Source: an uncultured Collinsella sp. (GTDB taxonomy: Bacteria > Actinomycetota > Coriobacteriia > Coriobacteriales > Coriobacteriaceae). From it: 9,002 bases of DNA. The stretch spans positions 1 through 9,002 of the forward strand of contig CABRFW010000053.1 of the NCBI GenBank assembly GCA_902470265.1. The letters run 5' to 3'. Position numbers and translations under genes: made by a program. The notes under the pieces were generated by a model. The model was not told the origin of the DNA, ran no database searches, and was given only the letters and a program-made list of their open reading frames with translations. Below, piece after piece: positions 5,134-9,002 of the stretch; the first letter of the stretch is position 1, and each line of letters starts with the position of its first letter.

Positions 5134-6897
5134 ATGGCAGATTCCACCACCGATTACAACAATCTAGATCCTTTGGGTGACGAGGCGGCGGTTGTCGATG
5201 AGGTCGATGCCGCCGTCTCGGGCGCTCGCAAAAAGCCGCGCGCTGTCGATATGGTGCCCGAAGAGCCCGACGCGATGGCGCCGGACGAGGAATACCAGCT
5301 CACGCCGGCGGGTCGTCGCGAACGCATCGGGCAGATTGTTCGCTTGGTCAAAAAGTACCGTGTGTGGGATAACCTCACGCCGGTTCGCTTGCGCCGCCTG
5401 CTCGAGGAGCTCGGCCCCATGTTCGTCAAGATGGGTCAGATTCTGGCCAACCGCTCCGAGATCTTGCCGCAGCGGTTTTGCGACGAGCTGCGTCGCCTGC
5501 GCTCCGACGTAGAGCCGGTGCCGTATGAGGTAGTGCTCCGCTGTCTGGAAGAGGAGTACGGCCAGCGCCTGGGGCAGATGTTCGACGCGATCGACCCCAA
5601 CCCGCTCGGAAGCGCCTCGCTCGCGCAGGTACACCGCGCCCGCCTGGTGACCGGCGAGGACGTGGCCGTTAAGGTGCAGCGCCCCGGCGCGCAACAGGTC
5701 ATGGCGCAGGACATCGATATCATTCGCTCGGTGGTGCGCATTGTTTCCAAGTTCGTCAACACCGACCAGTTTGTTGACTTACACGCCGTCGTCGAGGAAC
5801 TGTGGGCCTCGTTTCGCGAGGAGACCAACTTTTTGGCCGAGGCCAAAAACCTCAACGATTTCTATGAGTTCCACAAAAGCGTGCATGGCGTGTCGTGTCC
5901 CAAATCCTACTTGGATCTGTGCACCGAGCACGTCGTGGTCATGGATTACGTCGACGGCATCTCGATTGCCGATCCCGAGCGCCTGGTGGCCGAGGGCTAT
6001 GACCTGGAAAAGATCGGCTCGGCGATTGTCGAGGACTATTCGACGCAGGTGCTCGATGACGGCTTTTTCCATGCCGACCCGCATGCGGGAAACATCATTC
6101 TCAAGGACGGCATCGTCTACTTTATCGACCTGGGCATGGTCGGGCGCATGTCGAGCCACGACCGCGGTATCGTTAAGGACATGATTTTCGCCGTGGCCGA
6201 GGGTGACGTTCCCAAGCTCAAGGACTCGCTTATGCGCTTTGCCGTGACGCGCGGCGACTCGGCCGAGCTCGACCATTCGGCCTTTTTGTCCGACTTGGAC
6301 TTTATCGTCGCCGACTTTGCGGGACTCGATCTTAAGGACCTGGATATCGGCGAGTTTTTGACCTCGCTGGTGAATCTGGCGCGCAAAAACGACGTTGAGC
6401 TGCCGAGCGTGGTGACAATGTTCGCGCGCGGCATGGTGACGCTCGAGGGTCTGCTGACCGAGTACATGCCCAACGTCAACATGATCCAGATTATCCAGAC
6501 GCACATCAAAAACGAGAAGAGCACCTACGCGCGCATGCGCGACATGAGCCGCGACTTTGCGGCGAGCAGCTACCGCGCTGCCAAGGGCTCGCTCGAGGCG
6601 GCCGAGTACCTGGGACTGGCTTCGCGTATGCTCACACGCGGACAGCTTAAGGTGAACACGCAGATCATGAGCAGCGATAAGGCTCTGCGACAGCTGGGCG
6701 GAATTATCGACCGCATGTCGATGGCCATCGTTATCGCCGGTCTGTTTATCGGTTCGTCGGTGGTGTACTACGCGCGCATCGAGCCGGTTGTCCTCGGCAT
6801 TCCGGTCATCGGCTTCTTTGGATACGTGAGCGCGCTGGTGCTGGCGCTTATGCTGGGCCGCAATATCTGGCTCAACAGCCACGGCGGCAAGCACTAG
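5134..6897 (+). CDS. ABC1/UbiB (AarF) family atypical protein kinase-like ATPase
   Basis: This 587-residue protein has the full ABC1 motif set. There is an acidic disordered N-terminus (1-55), the family-specific KxGQ motif (KMGQ, 99-102), and an Ala-rich nucleotide loop reading GSASLAQVH (159-167). The VAVK lysine is at 180, the catalytic loop HADPHAGN at 313-320, and a metal-binding DLG in place of DFG at 332-334. Two membrane helices follow at the C-terminus (about 528-546 and 552-574), with a short tail ending in HGGKH. All predicted catalytic residues are present. UbiB and COQ8 relatives act as ATPases that support ubiquinone synthesis at the membrane. Gut Coriobacteriia are not expected to make ubiquinone, so a role in menaquinone, lipid or envelope biology is only a guess. 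The gene follows the phasin-like gene by 8 nt with a poor Shine-Dalgarno match, suggesting coupled translation, and ends before a strong terminator. Confidence 0.92.
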   Translation: MADSTTDYNNLDPLGDEAAVVDEVDAAVSGARKKPRAVDMVPEEPDAMAPDEEYQLTPAGRRERIGQIVRLVKKYRVWDNLTPVRLRRLLEELGPMFVKMGQILANRSEILPQRFCDELRRLRSDVEPVPYEVVLRCLEEEYGQRLGQMFDAIDPNPLGSASLAQVHRARLVTGEDVAVKVQRPGAQQVMAQDIDIIRSVVRIVSKFVNTDQFVDLHAVVEELWASFREETNFLAEAKNLNDFYEFHKSVHGVSCPKSYLDLCTEHVVVMDYVDGISIADPERLVAEGYDLEKIGSAIVEDYSTQVLDDGFFHADPHAGNIILKDGIVYFIDLGMVGRMSSHDRGIVKDMIFAVAEGDVPKLKDSLMRFAVTRGDSAELDHSAFLSDLDFIVADFAGLDLKDLDIGEFLTSLVNLARKNDVELPSVVTMFARGMVTLEGLLTEYMPNVNMIQIIQTHIKNEKSTYARMRDMSRDFAASSYRAAKGSLEAAEYLGLASRMLTRGQLKVNTQIMSSDKALRQLGGIIDRMSMAIVIAGLFIGSSVVYYARIEPVVLGIPVIGFFGYVSALVLALMLGRNIWLNSHGGKH

Positions 6898-6948
6898 AGG
6901 CTGCGACCGTCACCGCATTTTCCTATCGCAAACAATAGCTTTTACCTT

Positions 6949-6976
6949 GGGCTTCGCCTGTGTGCGGGGCCCTTTT
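6949..6976 (+). terminator. Rho-independent terminator of the phasin-like/ABC1 kinase operon
   Basis: GGGCTTCGC (6949-6957) pairs along its full length with GCGGGGCCC (6964-6972), counting two U-G pairs, around a 6-nt loop. TTTT follows at 6973-6976. It lies about 50 nt after the kinase stop codon. Confidence 0.8.
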
Positions 6977-7003
6977 GCGTGATACCATTTTGACGGTAAT
7001 AAT
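6975..7003 (+). promoter_or_regulatory. Candidate promoter of the cobalamin-riboswitch transcript
   Basis: AATAAT at 6998-7003 matches 5 of 6 positions of the -10 consensus and lies 17 bp after TTGCGT (6975-6980), a weak -35. Transcription would start near 7010, just before the first riboswitch helix, which is the main argument for this choice. The alternative pair TTGACG (6990-6995) with TAGATG (7012-7017) would start inside the aptamer and is less likely. Confidence 0.42.
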
Positions 7004-7013
7004 CGATGGCCTA

Positions 7014-7184
7014 GATGGTGGTGCGGAGACGCACGAGCGCGCGGTTTTCCTGCGCGTTTGGGAGAATCGGGGTGCAAGTCCCCGGCTGTACCAGTAACCG
7101 TAATTCCTCTTGGCTCGGGATGTTCGCGTCGCAGATCGGACGACGCGCCTGAGCCGTTAAGGTTAAGTCGGATCGCCTCCCATC
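7014..7184 (+). ncRNA. Cobalamin (B12) riboswitch
   Basis: The conserved aptamer core is recognisable. GAGAATC leads into CGGGG-TGCAAGT-CCCCG (7068-7084), the GGTGCAAGTCC hallmark hairpin. GGCTGTACC and AGTAACCGTA (7093-7102) follow, in place of the more common CGCAACCGTGA. AAGTCGGATCGCCTCC (7165-7180) is the 3' conserved strand, corresponding to the usual AAGCCAGGAxACC box. GATGG (7014-7018) can close the aptamer by pairing with CCATC (7180-7184). A side arm is formed by GGCTCGGG/CCTGAGCC (7112-7119 with 7148-7155, one mismatch), with a nested perfect GCGTCG/CGACGC. Cobalamin riboswitches normally switch off B12 uptake or synthesis genes when B12 is plentiful. Here the aptamer ends about 144 nt before the DUF4430 protein start. 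No terminator with a U-run is seen in that gap, so control of translation is more likely than premature termination. Confidence 0.9.
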
Positions 7185-7328
7185 TTGCATGCGGCTGCGG
7201 CTTTTGCTGCCGGTGTGCATAGGGCTCTGGAGGGAAGGGGGACCCCGATGGGGGAACTCGAGCGCAGCATGCGCGATGGCGTGGGGCAGCCTCAAGGCAA
7301 CGCTCCAAGTACAGACAGTAGGAGACAA

Positions 7329-9002
7329 ATGGATATGTTCGAGGACGAGCGCCAGCGTGCCTCGCATCGCCGTGGCGCAATTGCGCGCGGCGTAGCCAAG
7401 CGCGGCCTGGTGGCATTCCTGGCCTTCGCGATGGCCTTTGGCACCACACCTGCCCAGCTGTGGGCCGACGGCGCCGAGGGCATTGCCGAGTCTGTGGCTC
7501 AGGCTGCGACGCCGGGCGAGGACGCGGCGCTTGCGGGCGGTGCCGCTGGGCAGAGCGGCGCCGAGGTTTCAGATTCCGGGAGCGCGCCTGCGGCTAGTGC
7601 CGCCACAACAGAGGCGGTAACTGGCGACGAAGGCTCGGCGACGGGGGAGAACTCTGCCGCGAGCGAGCAGTCTTCGACGGCATCCGCTGGCCAAGCAGGA
7701 TCTGCCGCCGCGGCTGCCGTCCAGGCAGAGAACCCGCCGGAAACCGGCGATGTCGCCAAGAAGCAAGTCGAGGTCTCGTTCTCGATTATCGGCACCGATG
7801 CCGACGGCAAGGCTCAGACGTGGGTGGCACCTACGCAGCTCAAGCTCGACGAGGGCGCGACGGCTGCGGATGCCTTCATTAAGCTGCAGGAGAAGACGGG
7901 CTTCAAGGCGGACTACGATCCGAACACGGCATACGGGTTCTACCTCAAAAGCATCACATCCCCGAGCGATGGCCGCACGCTTGCCTTCGATCCGGCGACT
8001 TATGCCTACTGGCAGCTGTTCGTCGACGGCGCGTCTTCCTCGGTTGGCGCGAGCAGCGTCAAGCTCACCCAGGGGCAGAAGATTGAGTTTGCCTATACGG
8101 CTGGTAGCGCGTCCCCTGTCGTTAAGGACCAGGTTGCCGCAAATGTGACCGTCATTGGTCGCGATGCCCAGGGCAAGACTCAGGCTTGGGTCGATAACGC
8201 GCAGTATGTGGTGACGTCCGGCTCGAGCGCACTTGACCTTACGAAGGTCGCGCTCGAGGCAAATGGCATCGACGCCTTTGCTGCGGGCTCCATCATTTTG
8301 AGCCTTAAGTACAACGGCGTTGAGCTGGGTACGCCGCTCGATTATTCGACCTATTGGCAGCTGTTCATCAACGGCAAGTCGAGCGACTACACGGCAGACA
8401 ATGTCACCATTCATGCTGGCGATACCGTTACGTGGTTCTACGGTGGCTGGGGCGACCAGTTGCCCTCTGATTCCGTCCATGCTTCCGTTCAGGTCCTCGG
8501 TAAGGGCAAGGACGGCAAGCAGCAGGTTTGGGCTTCGACGGGCCAGACGAGTCTCAAGGCGGGTTCTACTGCCAAGGATCTCCTTGAGCAGACCGGCCTT
8601 AAGCTCGATGCTAGCGAATCGTCTTGGGGCTGGTTCCTCAACGGCATTACTTCGCCGTTCGATGGTAAATCCTATGGCTGGGACGCTGCGACCAAAAGCT
8701 ATTGGCACTTCTACGTAAATGGCAAGTTCGCCAACGTTGGCGCCGGTGCCTACAAGCTCCAAGAGGGCGATACCGTCACCTTTATGTATGGTGCTGACGC
8801 CGATGCCCTCCCCGGTCAGGTTCTTGGGTCCGTCGATGTTATCGGTCCCGATGTCAACGGCAACAATACTCGCTGGGGCTCGGCAAGCAATGTTTCTTTG
8901 CCCGAAGGCTCTACGGCCCAGGACCTTATTGAGACGGTTCTGAAGGAGAAGGGCGTTGATTACAACGCCTCCCAGAGCGGTGCATACTGGCTCCTGAATT
9001 CC
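7329..9002 (+). CDS. Secreted DUF4430 repeat protein under a B12 riboswitch (3' end outside window)
   Basis: The frame stays open for 558 codons to the window edge. The N-terminus has an Arg/Lys-rich n-region, a hydrophobic core (GLVAFLAFAMAFGTTPAQ) and a likely signal peptidase I site after LWA (residue 46). A low-complexity Ala/Ser/Glu/Gly linker runs from about 47 to 140. Then come tandem beta-rich repeats of about 115-120 residues starting near 147, 270, 383 and 501 (the last cut by the window). Three carry the aromatic motif YWQLFVDG, YWQLFING or YWHFYVNG, followed by a GD/GQ-containing strand and FxY, typical of DUF4430. DUF4430 resembles the beta domain of transcobalamin and intrinsic factor, and the B12 riboswitch upstream fits a role in capturing corrinoids outside the cell. 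This role is inferred. AGGAG at 7320-7324 serves the ATG at 7329 (4 nt) or at 7335 (10 nt). An in-frame ATG at 7248 with AAGGGGG upstream is a third option. Any cell-wall anchor or further domains would lie beyond the window. Confidence 0.88.
   Translation, partial: MDMFEDERQRASHRRGAIARGVAKRGLVAFLAFAMAFGTTPAQLWADGAEGIAESVAQAATPGEDAALAGGAAGQSGAEVSDSGSAPAASAATTEAVTGDEGSATGENSAASEQSSTASAGQAGSAAAAAVQAENPPETGDVAKKQVEVSFSIIGTDADGKAQTWVAPTQLKLDEGATAADAFIKLQEKTGFKADYDPNTAYGFYLKSITSPSDGRTLAFDPATYAYWQLFVDGASSSVGASSVKLTQGQKIEFAYTAGSASPVVKDQVAANVTVIGRDAQGKTQAWVDNAQYVVTSGSSALDLTKVALEANGIDAFAAGSIILSLKYNGVELGTPLDYSTYWQLFINGKSSDYTADNVTIHAGDTVTWFYGGWGDQLPSDSVHASVQVLGKGKDGKQQVWASTGQTSLKAGSTAKDLLEQTGLKLDASESSWGWFLNGITSPFDGKSYGWDAATKSYWHFYVNGKFANVGAGAYKLQEGDTVTFMYGADADALPGQVLGSVDVIGPDVNGNNTRWGSASNVSLPEGSTAQDLIETVLKEKGVDYNASQSGAYWLLNS
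7767..8120 (+). repeat. DUF4430-like repeat 1 of the secreted protein
   Basis: Protein residues about 147-264. It starts VEVSFSIIGTDADGKAQTWV, has the SITSPSDG insertion, the YWQLFVDG motif at 227-234, and ends with GQKIEFAYTAG. It matches repeat 3 in layout. Confidence 0.75.
8136..8471 (+). repeat. DUF4430-like repeat 2 of the secreted protein
   Basis: Protein residues about 270-381. It opens with VTVIGRDAQGKTQAWV, has YWQLFING at 342-349, and ends GDTVTWFYGGWGDQLP. It lacks the SPxDG segment found in repeats 1 and 3; at that place it reads ILSLKYNGVELGTPLDYSTY. Confidence 0.72.
8475..8819 (+). repeat. DUF4430-like repeat 3 of the secreted protein
   Basis: Protein residues about 383-497. 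It opens with SVQVLGKGKDGKQQVWAS, has WGWFLNGITSPFDG, YWHFYVNG from 458, and ends GDTVTFMYGADADALPGQ. Confidence 0.75.
8829..9002 (+). repeat. DUF4430-like repeat 4 of the secreted protein (truncated by window end)
   Basis: Protein residues from about 501. It opens with SVDVIGPDVNGNNTRWGS, then GSTAQDLIETVL, and stops at GAYWLLNS, which lines up with the SWGWFLNG segment of repeat 3. The array therefore has at least four copies. Confidence 0.7.

Noticed and set aside
5779..6894. Open frame of 371 codons antisense to the ABC1 kinase
   Set aside because: The plus strand carries every ABC1 catalytic motif; the antisense product is a His/Val/Ala-rich shadow.
7189..7395. Small plus-strand open frame between the riboswitch and the DUF4430 gene
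   Set aside because: It runs out of frame into the signal-peptide region and has no ribosome site; Trp/Arg-rich composition suggests chance.
7569..8762. Open frame of 397 codons antisense to the DUF4430 protein
   Set aside because: The plus-strand frame has a signal peptide and regular repeats; the antisense reading is Arg/Leu-rich and has no domain pattern.

Overview
The window looks like chromosome of a high-GC gut Coriobacteriia, most likely Collinsella. This rests on GC-rich third positions, long antisense open frames caused by codon bias, the mix of gene families, and an AT-rich intergenic insertion. The genus is an inference; there is no rRNA or marker gene here to prove it.

Layout. 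Positions 1-863 (minus strand) hold the first codons of one gene and a complete small lipoprotein gene, separated by a strong intrinsic terminator. Both proteins begin with nearly the same MKKK signal start. A 377-bp divergent intergenic region follows. Positions 1241-2730 (plus) hold a tightly coupled one-carbon pair: an FchA-type cyclodeaminase/cyclohydrolase, and 2 nt later a FolD whose catalytic cyclohydrolase lysine is replaced by alanine. The two appear to divide the work that a normal FolD does alone. Positions 2731-3085 are intergenic and mostly filled by a 232-bp MITE-like element with 38-bp terminal inverted repeats and a central hairpin. Positions 3086-4609 encode a family C69 (PepD) dipeptidase. 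Positions 4709-6897 hold a phasin-like helical protein and, 8 nt later, an ABC1/UbiB-family atypical kinase with two C-terminal membrane helices. A clean terminator closes that unit at 6949-6976.

The right end is the most interesting part. A cobalamin riboswitch (about 7014-7184) sits in the leader of a long secreted protein gene (7329 to beyond the window end). The visible part has a signal peptide, an Ala/Ser/Glu-rich linker and at least four tandem DUF4430-like repeats of about 115-120 residues. DUF4430 is related to the beta domain of animal transcobalamin and intrinsic factor, so this is a plausible B12-repressed surface protein for catching corrinoids. Binding is an inference, and the gene's 3' end is not visible.

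No tRNA, rRNA, CRISPR array or intact transposase gene was seen.
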